From: Eucalyptus grandis
Lineage: Eukaryota; Streptophyta; Magnoliopsida; Myrtales; Myrtaceae
Length of the DNA: 64,000 bases
Direction: 5' to 3'
Assembly: GCF_016545825.1 (NCBI RefSeq)
Contig: NC_052619.1
Coordinates: 30,481,803 to 30,545,802, forward strand
In this document: positions 12,305 through 24,691 of the stretch, in pieces
Layout: every line of letters begins with the position of its first letter
How positions within the stretch are numbered: position 1 is the stretch's first letter
The notes under the pieces: generated by a model
The model's input: the letters and a program-made list of their open reading frames with translations, nothing else
Told to the model about the DNA's origin: nothing
Database searches by the model: none
Position numbers and translations under genes: made by a program

Positions 12305-13408
12305 ATGGCACCGTCCGCTAATACATTGAGAATGGAGTTCGAGGTGTTCCTGAGTTTCAGGGGACCGGACACTCGGAACACCTTTACTAGTTGCCTCTAT
12401 AGTGACATGGTGGAGAAAGGAATCCGTGTCTTCAAAGATGATGAGGAGTTCCGAGTCGGTCAGAAGATTAGTGGACAGCTCTTGCGGGCCCTTGCCGACA
12501 CCCAGATCTATATCCCTATCTTCTCCAAGGGCTTCGCTTCCAGTCCGTGGTGTCTTCGTGAGGTCGCACATATGGTAGATTGCACTTCCAAATCAGACGG
12601 GAAGAAGGAGATCCTCCCCATTTTTTTCGATGTAGAGCCGGATGATGTCAAGCTTAAAACAAATTTGTACAGAGATGCCCTGTCTAAACATGAGAAGAAG
12701 TATGGCTCCATTGAAGTCAAGCGCTGGGGAGATGCTCTGGTTGAGGTTCCGACCAGAGCAGGTTGGAAGCTGGAACGAAAAGGGTAAGTCCTACACAACT
12801 TTTTCTTGAGTTCTTAATTTTAACATAATCTATCAAGAACTTAGCTAAAGTATTATTGGTCGTGTTATACGTCTAACGATATCAATCATCTCTAGGACTT
12901 TTACCTCGTGTATTCCATCCAGTCTTTTGAGTAATCAATTTCTCTGTAAGTTGAAAAAAGTTGACGTTAATATTACGTCATCGTCAAGTTGTTGCTGAAT
13001 GCTAAGTTAGCAGTCTGTTCGGTTGTTGAAAACCGTAGAACAACTTTAAATAAAAAATTGATAATTTTCAATAAATTTAGACAAAGAGAAGTGGAAACAA
13101 CAACTACCATATGTTGTTTTAAATATGATTTTAGGGGTACTTTAGAAATTTTGAGAATAGTCCTCCTTTATTACATATGGTTGTGTAAAAGTTTTATATT
13201 TTTTTAAAGAAAAATAGAGGAATAGTTTTTAAGTTTCAACGTAATAATCAATGCATAGATAGTTACTAGAGGCAATAATCTCGCATCACACCCTCACTTC
13301 ATAACTCATTTGAAAATTGGAAAAGTTTAGTGAGAATGTTCATTCTGCCACTTGGGCACTTGTCACGTAGTAATTGGCTCTTTGTTTGCTCGCATGTGCA
13401 CTTAACCT

Positions 13409-13445
<37 letters not shown>

Positions 13446-16400
13446 CTGACTTGGAGACGCCGTATGAGTAGATGGACGAAATAGTTATCAATATATGACT
13501 GGATTCTTTTCCACTCTGTGCTTTTCTTCAACCAAATATGAAATGACCTAATTTCCTTTCTTTTTAATTAACGCATCCAAAGTAAGTATTAGTGTTTACA
13601 CCCAATCAGTGAGAATCTGGGCAGCGGTTAGTGTTTAAATCCAATCAGTGGGAACCTGCGCACGGACAACAGCTAATTGGAGACCATTATAATTATGAAA
13701 ATTTTCATTGTAACTTGAGATTCTTATGTTTAAATGGATTGAAATTTGTTATTTGAAGAACGGCCACTCTTTGTAAATCAGTCTTGATATACTTGGCTTA
13801 TGTTATTCAAATTGCACACGCTTGAAAGTTAGGAATAGCACATTGTCATTATTTTCTGTGTCTAAATTTGTCCACCATCGCTGTCCAGCAGGTATGGGGA
13901 ACTTACAAAATTGATTATTCGAGAGCTTCTACTTAAGCTGAAGGGGAAGAACAGATCTCTTCCTGACCATTTAGTTGAAACGGATGATTTAAAACGTGTA
14001 GAAACATTGTTGGATGTTGACTCTAATGACCATGTACGATTCCTTATAATCCATGGAGTAGGTGGTATTGGCAAATCAACTCTTGCTAGCATTATCTTCA
14101 ACCGATTCCGGTCTAAATTTGATTGTAGTAGTTTCCTCGATGATGTCCCATGTCAAGGTCTTTTAGACGTGCAAAAGAAATTGTTATCTGACACATTGGG
14201 CTCAACCTCTATTGATGGAATCCATGACCCCAACGATGGGATCGATCGTATAAGAAGAGGTCTTATCAACAAGAAAGTTCTAGTTGTTGTTGATAATGTG
14301 GACAAGAAGAGCCAACTTGATAAACTTGCAGGGAGATGCGATTGGTTTGGTTCCGGAAGTAGGATCATTATCACAATTAGGGACAAAAACACATTGCTAG
14401 ATAAGGGCTACCAAATACTGCCTAACAATTACTTGGCCTACCCAATGTTGGAGATGCCTATAGATCAAGCAATTCAACTTTTCAGTAGGCATGCCTTTAG
14501 AAGTGATACTCCTCCAGAAGGTTGCTACAATTTCTCGAAAGAAGTCGTTTCAAGCATAGGAAGGCTTCCTTTGACTTTGGAAGTTGTGGGTTCTCGTTTT
14601 GCCAATACAATTAGATCAGAGTGGGACGAAACATTGGAGGACTTAAAGCAAGTGCCACATAGGCGCGTAAGAAAAACACTGATGATGAGTATCAAGAGAT
14701 TGGATGACATAGAAAAAGCCATATTCCTAGACATAGCATGTTTTTGCATAGGGGAGGATAAGACTTATGCGGATTACATGTGGCGTAGTAGTGGATATTC
14801 TCCACGCAGCGCAATTGATGTTCTTCTGCTCATGTCATTGATAAAGATCGATGAGTTCAATAGGTTCGGATGCATGATGAAGTTCGAGATCTAGGAAGGT
14901 ACATTGTCAAGGAAGAGAATTTTGAAGATGCCGGAGAGCGCCGTTGGGTGCGGATTGATGAGAATACTCTAGACATGCAAAGCTGCAACAAGGTGAAAGT
15001 TATTACAAAAAGAAGAAATAACCGATCCGGCAAAATCTTTGGTCATGTGCTATGATGTGAGGTTTCTAAATTATAGAGAAATAGAAAACAACTCTTTAAC
15101 AACAAAATTAAATGTTTTTACTCATGCAAGACAAGAAGAAAGCTAACATTCTGTTTGGTTAGTTGAAATTCCTTATTTCTTGTTTCAGTGAGAATGAAAA
15201 TGACTTCCTTGTTTCCTTGAAAAAGTGTTTAGTCTGTTAAAAGACAAAGGAATCAACACCAATTTGACATTCTAAACATTCTTGTTTTGTCTTATTTTCA
15301 AGTTGAGAAGAACTGTAACTATTTTATCACAACTTGTGTTTGATTTGATTAATTTGGGGTTGAAGAAGAACTATTGATATTGTTGAGTACGTGCATTTGT
15401 TTTTTCGCTTCCCCTATTGCATACTCTCATCTTTATTCTCTACTACTGCTGGCAGGAAAAACGAGCTGTACGAGCACTCAGTTTGGATATTAGTTATGAG
15501 TTAACAGCCGAAGAATTAGCCTATTTGCCAATGCTGAGGTTCCTTGGAGGGGAGAGACTGAATTTGGTAGGTGACTTCAAAAATCTTCTTCGTAATTTGA
15601 GGTGGTTGTCTTGGCGTCATTGCCCGTTGGATTTTTTAGCGACGAATCTTCAACTGGTGAATTTGGTTGTGCTCAACCTTTCGGGGAGCATGATCACTCA
15701 CAATTGGGGTGGATGGAGGCAAATCAAGGTATCAACACACCTCACTTATATTCGCTTCAAATTCTATCTATTGACCTTCATAGTCTTATACTTTTTGTTG
15801 GCATGTATTCCACCCTATTTTTCCATTGCAGATGGCGAAAAACTTGAAAATTCTAGATTTGACGCAATGCTATGAGTTGACTAAGACACCTGATTTTTCA
15901 GAGTTTGACAAGTTGGAGAAATTAATTCTCGCAAGGTGTGTGAATTTGTCTACGGTTGATGGCTCGATTAGTAAGCTAAAATTGCTTAGTACTTTGAATA
16001 TGAAGGGATGTGAATCCCTCGAAGCATTGCCCGAAGAAATCGGTTCTCTAGAATGCTTGTTGGAGATTATCATGCCCCACTTTAGCAAATTGTCAAAGCT
16101 TCCTGAGACAGTAGGCAATCTAAAATATTTGACAAAATTTGAAATCCCATTTCATCATCGTATCATCCAACTTCCTCCCTCTGTTGGAAAACTAGAATCA
16201 TTGATTCAGTTGGATTTAAGAGCCTCAGGCATCTTCGTTCTCCCCGATTCAATTGGAAGGTTAAAGAATCTCAAGCATTTACTTTTATCTCAATGCAATG
16301 ATCTACATGGACTTCCAGATTCTATCGGGGAATTAGAATCATTGGTTGAGTTAGATTTAAAATTCTCAAGGATCTGCGTTCTCCCTAATTCCATTGGAAG

Positions 16401-17427
16401 GTTAAACAATCTCAAACATTTGCTTTTATCTGAATGTAAGAATCTACATGAGCTTCCGGTCTCTATTGGGGAACTAGATTCATTGGTTGAGTTGGATTTA
16501 AAATTCTCAGGGATCTCCATTCTCCCTGATTCCATTGGAAATCTGAAGAGACTAAAAGTCTTAAAGATGTCATTCACAAAGATACACACAATACCTTGTG
16601 CTCTTGGAGGGGTAGAGACGCTCGAAGAGCTCGATGCCTCGTTTTGTCCACGTCTTAGGGATGAAATCCCATGGGAAATGTGGTGCCTAACCCGTTTGAG
16701 GATCTTGGACTTAGATGGGAGCCCAATCTCTATGTTGCCTAGAAAGATCAATGGTTTCTTTAGTCTCCATACACTTAGAATTGCAAGTGATCGGCTTTGC
16801 CAATTGCCAGAGCTTCCCTCGAGTTTGAAATGCCTAGTTGTTGAAGCTGCTCAATTCCCTACTCTTCCCTTGACCGTAGTTGATTCTTATAATCTCAAAA
16901 TTTATAAAAAACTATGTATAACACCATCCTTGAAACCTTACCCTATCTCGCAATTGCCAGATTTTTCCAACTTCCAGAGCTTGTCAGTTATCTCTATCAG
17001 CGGTTGTTTAACACCACGTGTGCCCAATCTATTGCGCTTGAAGAGGTTACAAGAGTTACGGCTTCATGAATTCCCCAAACTAGAGGAGATTCCAGGTTTG
17101 GGGGAATTGGAATCACTGAAGTTTCTACAAATTAGTGAGTGTAGTGGGATTGAACAATTGTCTGACCTATCAAAGTTGAAAAAGCTAAGGCATCTTGAGC
17201 TATTATTTTGTAGAAAGTTGAGAGCTATCGAAGGTTTGAAAGAATTGAATTCTCTAAAGAATGTGAAGATTATAGATTGCATGTCCTTAGAAAGCTTGCC
17301 CAATGTGCCGACATTCACCAAGTTGGACACGGACTGGAGGTTGCGTCGAGAAGCTGCAAAACTCACCATTCAGTCTACCGTATTGGGGAAGCGAATGCGA
17401 CGTCGGAACTTGCAAAACTTGAAGTAG
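12305..17427 (+). pseudogene. TNL1: TIR-NB-LRR resistance gene, frameshifted just before the MHD motif
   Basis: L6-like immune receptor gene: the TIR domain makes NAD-derived signals, NB-ARC is the ATP switch and the LRR senses the ligand. Exons are 12305-12783 (TIR), 13892-14992 (NB-ARC), 15456-15728 and 15832-17427 (LRR), with the same borders as TNL2. The TIR keeps FLSFRGPDTR and the WCLREV glutamate. NB-ARC keeps GVGGIGKST, VLVVVDNVD, GSGSRIIIT and GRLPLT. One base is missing after 14867 (TTCGGATG, against TTCTGGATG in TNL2), so the main frame stops at 14892-14894. The rest of the exon stays open in the shifted frame, and exons 3-4 are open. The start is the ATG at 12305, with a second in-frame ATG at 12332. 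Unless this is an assembly error, the product is a TIR-NB protein of about 490 residues that lacks the MHD motif and LRR. Confidence 0.88.
13410..13446 (+). repeat. TA/GA dinucleotide microsatellite in TNL1 intron 1
   Basis: A (TA)5 stretch passes directly into about 12 GA units. The matching intron of TNL2 has a GA run of similar length at 46932-46955, but without the TA part. Confidence 0.85.
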
Positions 17428-17519
17428 AATACATCATCACAAAAGTGCAGGAACTTCTTATTAAAGCGCATCAAGTCCGGGTTAAAGCTGGTGCAATACT
17501 AAGGTGAGTAGCTTCTGAC

Positions 17520-17712
17520 TCCTTCCAGATTTTCTTTGCATCATAGATATTGGTTTGAATGTTTGCATCAAAATTCTCAAGTGCGTCTGGATCACATAAA
17601 AGAAAATAGCAGTTTTCAATTCGGGTTTTGTTTGCTTAACTGTAGAGCTGGCTTTGGAAAAACGCTTAAAAAGAGTTGGCGGCGAGTATTTAGAGTTTTG
17701 AGGCCCCGAGCA
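17520..17712 (+). pseudogene. relic of MDH exon 8 start, intron 8 and exon 9 behind TNL1
   Basis: About 95 bases after the TNL1 stop, the sequence resembles MDH: TTCTTTGCATC from the start of exon 8 (17533), then intron 8 sequence, then CTGTAG followed by AGCTGGCTTTGGAAAA (17641-17660), which matches the exon 9 acceptor and first codons. Most of exon 8 is missing. The same relic follows TNL2 at 51030-51200. Confidence 0.65.
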
Positions 17713-18467
17713 TGGAATTAACTAAATTGACAAACATAGGCTCACCACCAACCTGAACAAATCCAAGTATCCTCACACCACTTCTTGACCCTTGTCTTAT
17801 ATTTCTTAATGATGCTAAGGCAATATCAAATTGAATATTTGTGATGCATGAAGTCATTATGCTTTGTTCATTTCAATTGTGAAATTTTGTAGGATTACTG
17901 TCAACTGTTCTAAAAACTTAAACCATTAGATAAAAGCATGGTTTAGTATTAATTACACTAACACTCCCCCTCATGCTTAGGTCTTCTTATCTAGTATTAA
18001 GCGTAGATATATTTAATTAGGGAGACAAATGAAGTCTGGAAAGATTTAAAATCATGATTTCTTGCTTTGTTACTATGTGAGACTTTGTGTGATTACTGCC
18101 AACTATTCTAAAGGTTTAAACTATTAGGTGAATTCGTGATTTAATATTTAATCATGCTAACATCAATTACGCTATTCGTTTCGATTAGCTGGAAAGTATG
18201 AATATATTATGTATGATGAGGCTTAACAAATATTCATTACCAATATGGTATAATATCCGTTGCATTAGGCATGATGGCATCTTGACGTTTAGCTAAGGAA
18301 AGACTAGAAACATTTCCAATCTGTTATCCTTCACTCATTTGAGAAAACAGTAATGAGGACTACTACAATTACCAAATCCACTTATTGAAATGTTGCCTAT
18401 GTGATTTTACATTGCCAATGAGTTGTGTGACATATTGATGATTTATATTGAACTAATAATTTACTCA
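17689..18467 (+). repeat. single copy of the ~835 bp unit (triplicated behind TNL2)
   Basis: This starts at TTTAGAGTTT and ends before CACCCTAAGTTTTGATTG. It aligns along its length with each of the three units at 51201-53706. It has no coding potential that I can see. Here it is present once, with a few short deletions relative to block B. Confidence 0.75.
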
Positions 18468-19860
18468 CCCTAAGTTTTGATTGCACCAATTTAAGAGGTT
18501 GAAAGACTTGATCGCATTATCTAAGAGTAAAATACTTGGTTACACTTTTGCCAAAAGACTTAGGACTTCAAATGCACTTCCAAAATTGGAATTAAGAGTT
18601 GAGTCTTATAGCTCCACAGCGTCAATCCCCCTACTAAAGATTAAAAGGATCTTGAGTGCCCTTTGTATGGAACGGGTGCATCAATTCTTGCATTTTTGTT
18701 CTTCAATTTATAAGGATGTTATCTTATCTTTTAAGTAAAAGATCTGAGCTATTGACTATCGAGTAGTTGTGGATGCTATTATAATAATCAACATCAGGTG
18801 TCTTTTGAAAATAGTAAACTTTAGATTATTGATTTACGAATCTAACAGTATTTTTTTTCGTCTCTTTATTTAGCTCAAAAATATTTTTGATCGAGTAAAA
18901 CTGAAATATTTTGTTCTTCACTTTTATACTCATGTTGCGACCTCCCTTTTTTTTTGTCGGGAGAAAAGGAAGAGGTTTAGGTTGCCTCTAAAGAGGTGGG
19001 TCAACGGCCTTGGATTAGACATGGGCTCTCCCATGCCCATATTTTATGCGATGTTGGATTTCGTATTTTAGTTCTTAACAACTTAAATATTTCTAGAAGT
19101 TGCCATTAGTTTATTAGAGTTGGTCAGATATCAATCAAGACGCAGGAGTGTTGCCCCAATTCCTACGCAATAAGAGATTTCTAGGAACAAAGACTTGTTT
19201 ATGCCAATATATCTATTAACACCATTATGGTACCACTAACTCAGAAGGCTATTTATCTAAATTGCCACACAATCTTAATTATCAATTATACTCCTTGTTA
19301 AAGCTAGTGAGTGTCCATGCAAATGTTTTTGTGGGATTGTTTTCCTTAATGTTGAGACTAATCCTAACCAAATTTAGGAAAGAAATTTACATTTAAATTA
19401 TCAAAAAGTGGTGTGGTAAGTAAACATTCATGAATTTGAAATGGCTTGAAAGTAAATATGGAAATGGAAGACCCAATTCAAGTCGGGCAAATAATATTAT
19501 ATGGCCTTGTTATCATGCCTTGAGACAAGGCCTCGTGAATGAAATGGGAATTTTAAATATGCATGGACTTATTCTAGATGCATGAGACTACTCTTAATCT
19601 ATGCAAAGTGGATTTTTATAAAAAAAAAAAAAGGTTATAAAATACCAAAATAGTATTAAATTAGGACAATAAATTTTTACAATTGGGAAGATCTTATAAA
19701 GGTTTATGCCCTAATTTGATACTAACATATATATTTTAGATTTTTCATTTTTAATATATTTTTTATTTTTTAGAAATAATTCCCTAAACAACCTATGCTT
19801 TATTTACACGAACATGAAACCACTTAGATTATGAATATCACAAGAATCGAGCTCAAATCG
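18468..19860. other. intergenic, end of block A and probable decayed LTR sequence
   Basis: The first ~80 bases match block B up to 53785, where a gypsy LTR interrupts that copy, so the true end of the duplication cannot be fixed. An open frame at 18481-18738 has no recognisable domain. From 18935 (TGTTGCGACCTCCC) the sequence looks like a decayed LTR, but no partner was found. Confidence 0.4.
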
Positions 19861-22800
19861 CGTGACATCTTGAAATTCGATCTCGTTTCGATAAAGTGAA
19901 ATGTGCATATCGTCGGCGCACTTATGGTCCTTTTTCTACGAGCTGATCACTCACGAGTTAGCTAACATATTGGGTGAAGCCGTTAAGGGATATAACCTCG
20001 GTAAAATCCCTAAAAGCTACCTAATTGGTTAGATTGGACTAAAATCGCATCAGTCGATTTTAATAATGAAATTTAATTCAATTTTGGGAATCGAATATTC
20101 GGGCATGTCACAATTCATTTTTAGGACCGTCTCATCGTCTGTTAATTTATTGGTGAGTCCGAAATTTCAAAAGAAAGAAATTATTGGAGGAAAAATTAAA
20201 GACTAAAAAGAAAATAGAAAAGGAAAGAGAAAGAGAAAAGAAAAGAAAAAAAAAAAAATAAGACTATGATATTATTTTAGTTTATTTCTTTTCTCTCCCT
20301 CTCTCTTCCTTATCTCTCTTTTTCTCTCTCTTTTCTCTCTCCTTCCCCCTCCCCCTTCGTGCGGATAGCCCTCCACCGCCTGCCCTCTCTCTCTCTTTCT
20401 TTTTCCCTCTTTGACTAGTCAACCCTTATCTCTCTCTTCTCTCTCTTCTCCCTCACCCCTCATGACCGAACCCCTTTCTTCTTCTCTTCTTTCTTCTTCG
20501 TGGAAATGGCGAACCAGAAGCTGAAGAAGCCGAGACAGCAGCAGCCACGCCGGATCGTCGTCGCTGCCTGTGCTCCGCCGCCGTCCCGCCCGCCTTCGCC
20601 TCTCCTTCGCCCTCCTTAGCCACCGTTGACGCCCCTCTCTCTCTCGGTACTCTCTCTCTCCTCTGGTTCGAACGAACCAGCAAGACAGAAGAAGCAGCTT
20701 GCCGTCGTTGCTGCTTGCCGCCGTCCCGCGGCCCGCGCCCGCTCGTCTGCTGCTCGCCGCGCGCTCCGCCAGCCCTTGTTTCCTCGCACCCAGGCCTCCC
20801 CCGTGCGTCTCTCACCCCTGTTCCGCCTCGTCCAGCCACCATGAGTGGCCGAGCAAGCCGCCGGAGCCGCCGTGCAGCCTTGCCGGACCGCCGCCTACCT
20901 TCCCAACCCTTCTCTAATCCTAACCATCTCTATTTTCCCTTGTTTCGCAGCCGAACCAGCAAACCCGCAAGTGGGTTTCCAACCGGTTCATGGGCCGTTT
21001 TGGGCCGTTTCTAGGCCCTGAACCCAAGCTGTGCTTTGGGAAGAATCGTCCCTCGTGTCGTTCTCGTCGGATTGATACGTTTTGCACGTGATTCCGGTGA
21101 GTAATCTCACTAATCCTCGCTAGATTAATGATGTTTAAATGTTGATTAGTTTTAATTAATTAGGTTTAGGTGGTTAGATTAGTATGACTTAGTGTTTATT
21201 AGTCAATTGTTATGTGAATTAGACAAATTGATATGCAATTAGCAAGTAGACATGGTCTAGTATTTATTGGAAGTGTCTCGGAATTTTTTCCGACCCTTAT
21301 TGGGCTTCAATTTGACAATTCGGGCTAAGTGGAGTTTTTGGTATTTAAATATTATTTTTCGGAATTAATTTAATTAATTAATTATTTTTGAAAATTCAAC
21401 AGGGATGGCCAATGACCGGAATATTATGCTGATGACTATGGCGAAATCCGTTTATTTAATCGGGCTTTATTTTGAGCTAAATTGAATTTTTAATATTTAA
21501 TAATTAATTTTCGAAATTAATTTAAATTTTTTTGGAAATTAAGAATTTGATGGCCGACGACCAAAATTTCGTGTTGATCGTCGTGGCATAGTCCGTTTAT
21601 TTAATTGATCTTTATTTTGTGCTGAAATGAATTAATTGTGATTATAAGATTATTTTCTGGATTAATTAATTTGGAAAATTAATTGAGTAATCGGGTGTCG
21701 GTTGATAGCACCAAAAGTGTTTTGGTGGACGCAAATAATGGTGGGATTTGTATAATCGAAGTCATTATATTTTGGCTAAGGACAATCGTGTACCACGCAC
21801 AATATTTTATCAATGATGATAAAAGATGAGAAGAAATTATGTGTGATGTGGCTCGGTGATTATTACATCGCTTTGGCATGTAGGATGCCTTAGAGAAGGC
21901 ACATAAATTGTTGAGTATTGATCATAACCGTGTGGCGATAATTGATCATGCCTGTGTGGCGATGATTGATCATGCCCGTGTGATGATGATTGATCATGCC
22001 CGTGTGGCGATGATTGATCATGCCCTTGTGACGATAAGTGATCATGCCTGTGTGGTGATAATTGATCATGTTTGTGTGGTGTAGATCGTACCTGTGTGGT
22101 TGTAATTCTGTGTGTCGAGTATCATGCCCGTTTGGTTGAAAGTAATTGGAATGCCTAAGAGTATGCATATAAAGTGCTTATTGTACATCACCTTGGCGAA
22201 TAGACGCCCGAGAGCATTACTGTAACTCGGTGACTGAGTGTACCATTGGAGATTATATGGTGTGGAGTGAGATGACCTAGAAATGGTCCAACTGACATGT
22301 AATCGACTAGATCGATTGATCATTGCTTTGATCTGATGTTGTGATATGATTGATTGAATGGAATTGACCGTGAGTGGTTTTGTTTGCGTGTGATTGAGTG
22401 GATCGATTGATTGAGATGTTGATCTGTGATGTGATTGTTTTGGTGCCTATTGAACTATACTAATATGCAGGTGGAATTTGAGGCTAAGGTAAGTCTTCTG
22501 CCCTGTGTGTGTATAGGTAGCCCGGTTAGCGTATTGGTTTCCTAATTGAGTCTTAGTGAGGTAGAACTCGCTGAGACGTAGTCTCATCCCGGTTTGGAAA
22601 AAATATTTCAGGACCCCGATGAGGAGTTGAGGAGGAGGAATCAAAGAAGGAGAACTCTAGAGTGAAACTGAGGAAGATAATGATCTGAGTGAAGAGGAGT
22701 CAGAGGAGGATCGGGATGATTTTGAGTATGATTCAGATGAGGATTGAAATCCCATCTCTTTGTGAACCCTTTTGTTTATGTGTAGATAGAGTGTGACTTT

Positions 22801-23043
22801 GAAACTGTGAATAGTTTGTGAAGTGCTCTATATAATGCCATGTATAAAGGTTTGGTTGTAGATTTCAATATGAAAGATATAGCCTGCTTTTCTATTCCAT
22901 TATTTTATTGTCTGGGGATTTATAATTGTTTCCACATGTACTTAATAATTGAAAGGGTCGGCGATACATAGTTCTGGGATATCGCATTATAAAATTGACC
23001 GAGTTAGAAGGATGTGTGCGTGCCCGAGGATTGGGGCGTGACA
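19861..23043 (+). mobile_element. solo LTR of a Tekay-like gypsy element, 3183 bp
   Basis: The left end CGTGACATC is probably a mutated TGTGACATC, and the right end is GGGGCGTGACA. It is flanked by the five-base direct repeat AATCG (19856-19860 and 23044-23048). No gag or pol lies inside, so it is a solo LTR. It shares ends and internal blocks (CTGATCACTC near 19947; CGGCGATACAT near 22960) with the LTR at 53786-60684, in opposite orientation. Inside are a GC-rich segment (about 20500-21010) with open frames, a 24-base tandem array, and a short acidic reading frame at about 22680-22748. The open frames in the GC-rich part are probably not genes. Confidence 0.85.
21916..22085 (+). repeat. 24 bp tandem array within the solo LTR
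   Basis: About seven imperfect units of ATTGATCATGCCCGTGTGGC plus GATG follow each other. Units near 21985-22030 are nearly identical; the outer ones drift. The array gives rise to an open frame on the minus strand with repeating residues, which is a by-product of the repeat. Confidence 0.8.
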
Positions 23044-23048
23044 AATCG

Positions 23049-24691
23049 ACTATTTGGAGATTGAAATTTCGTTTGAACATTTCATCAAACACTTGGTACT
23101 CGTTAAACCACCCCAACCATTTCCATATTTGTGGTCTTCAATCTTAACTAATAAGCAAATCTTGCTTCCTGGTTCCTTTTGCAAGGAGACCAAGAAATTA
23201 TCCTCTGGAAATGCATGGAAGTTCGCTCATTCGAACTGGAAAATGAGATTTGTAAAGAAAAAACAGACAATGAAGGTTTTTGTTGGTCTCCAAAATTAGA
23301 CTCTAGGACCTCTTTTGTCAACCAATTTAAGACCAAACCCAACCATATGTATTCTAGTTTAGGGTACATATTATTTGTTTCCTCAATTTTCTCTTATTTT
23401 TACTCAAAAATGCTCAAGTTCTCTCATCCATGACCAACTAAGCTCAACACTTAACAAAATTTTTAGACTTCTTCCATTGATCACCAAGAAGGCATTTTTC
23501 GGGGAGCTTTAGGAGGCTTTCCCAATTTCCATTTGGGATGTGTGACCTATGGTTGAAAAGATCTTTTTCAAGTTTCACTCTCTAGTTGAAGATTTTGTCT
23601 ATTTTTGGCTGTAAATTTGTAAAAACTTCACTTTTCTCTCCAAGGGCCGGTTTGAAGTTTCTGTGTTAAGTGTTTTGAGTTGCTTGTGGGGGTGTGTTTT
23701 TAGAATGATCGTGAGCTCCCCGTAGTGCTTCTTGTCTCCTACCTTTTACGACCAAAAAGAGGCCACTTCAAAGATCTTATTTATTAAATTAAGCAATTTT
23801 TTGGTCGGTCTTTGTCCACCTACCAAGCCTGCTGACTGAGCTACTTCAACAACTTGGCCAAATTTTCAACTTTTGCAACTATTGAGTGTGTGGAATTTGC
23901 TGCGATTTTCATGTGCCTCATCAACTTATCCCTAGCCAATTTTTGTCCACTTGCGCTCTTGATTATGATCTTCCATTACGGGCAGAGATCAAGCTGATTG
24001 GTAGTTGAGTAAGATATGGTAGGACCACAAAGTTGCCTACTCAGTAGCTTCGAATTGAGACTAAATCGTGGACTGGGTTTTGACAGCTGGTTTAAGTGTT
24101 TTAATCCATCAATTTGGTCGTAATTTCTTCTTAATTAGCAAGCTTGCGTGTAGTTCTTTAAGCCATTTGACCATACTTTATCATTCTCTTTTCCCAACTT
24201 TGCGAAAACATCCCTCAAAGTTAGGTATTGTCTTGCTCGAGAATGTCCAATTCAATGTAATTTGGTCCTTTCAGCTCGATTTGATAAATTTGACCTAGCC
24301 CAAGTTTAATTTCAACTTTATTGGGGGCCAATATGATGATTTAAGGGCTTGGGCGAAATTTTGTAAACTTTGCGAATTGGTCCCTCAACTTTTGGAAATT
24401 GCATTTTAGCTCCAACTTGCTGTTTTAATTCCAATTTGACCCTGGGCTTTGGTATTCACATTCAAATCCTCAGCTCTAACACTTTTTTTTTTAAATTTCA
24501 AGAAAAGAAAAAATAAATGCATTTAAAAACTATATTAAATGCTTAGGTAATCTATACGTAAAAATTTCAAGAAATTTTTTTGTGAAAGAACAAGTTCTCA
24601 CTTTTTCGGAAATGATCTTTGGGCAAAAGTTTAGTTGTCAATAACCACTAATTGTTCAACAACTATCAATAAATTAAACGTATACTTATGT
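23049..24691. other. intergenic, no gene identified
   Basis: This continues the sequence interrupted by the solo LTR. Phrases such as AATTGGTCCCTCAACTTTTGG (split here as typical noncoding LTR-like text near 24373) suggest an old retroelement, but no ends or coding motifs can be read. The open frame at 24068-24298 has no recognisable domain. Confidence 0.35.

Noticed and set aside
18935..19860. Possible start of another LTR element (TGTTGCGACCTCCC)
   Set aside because: No matching second LTR, target repeat or coding part could be found on either side of the solo LTR that interrupts it.
20453..21014. Several GC-rich open frames (both strands) that look like a Pro/Arg-rich protein
   Set aside because: They lie inside a solo LTR, on both strands at once, in low-complexity GC-rich sequence. 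The frames come from base composition.
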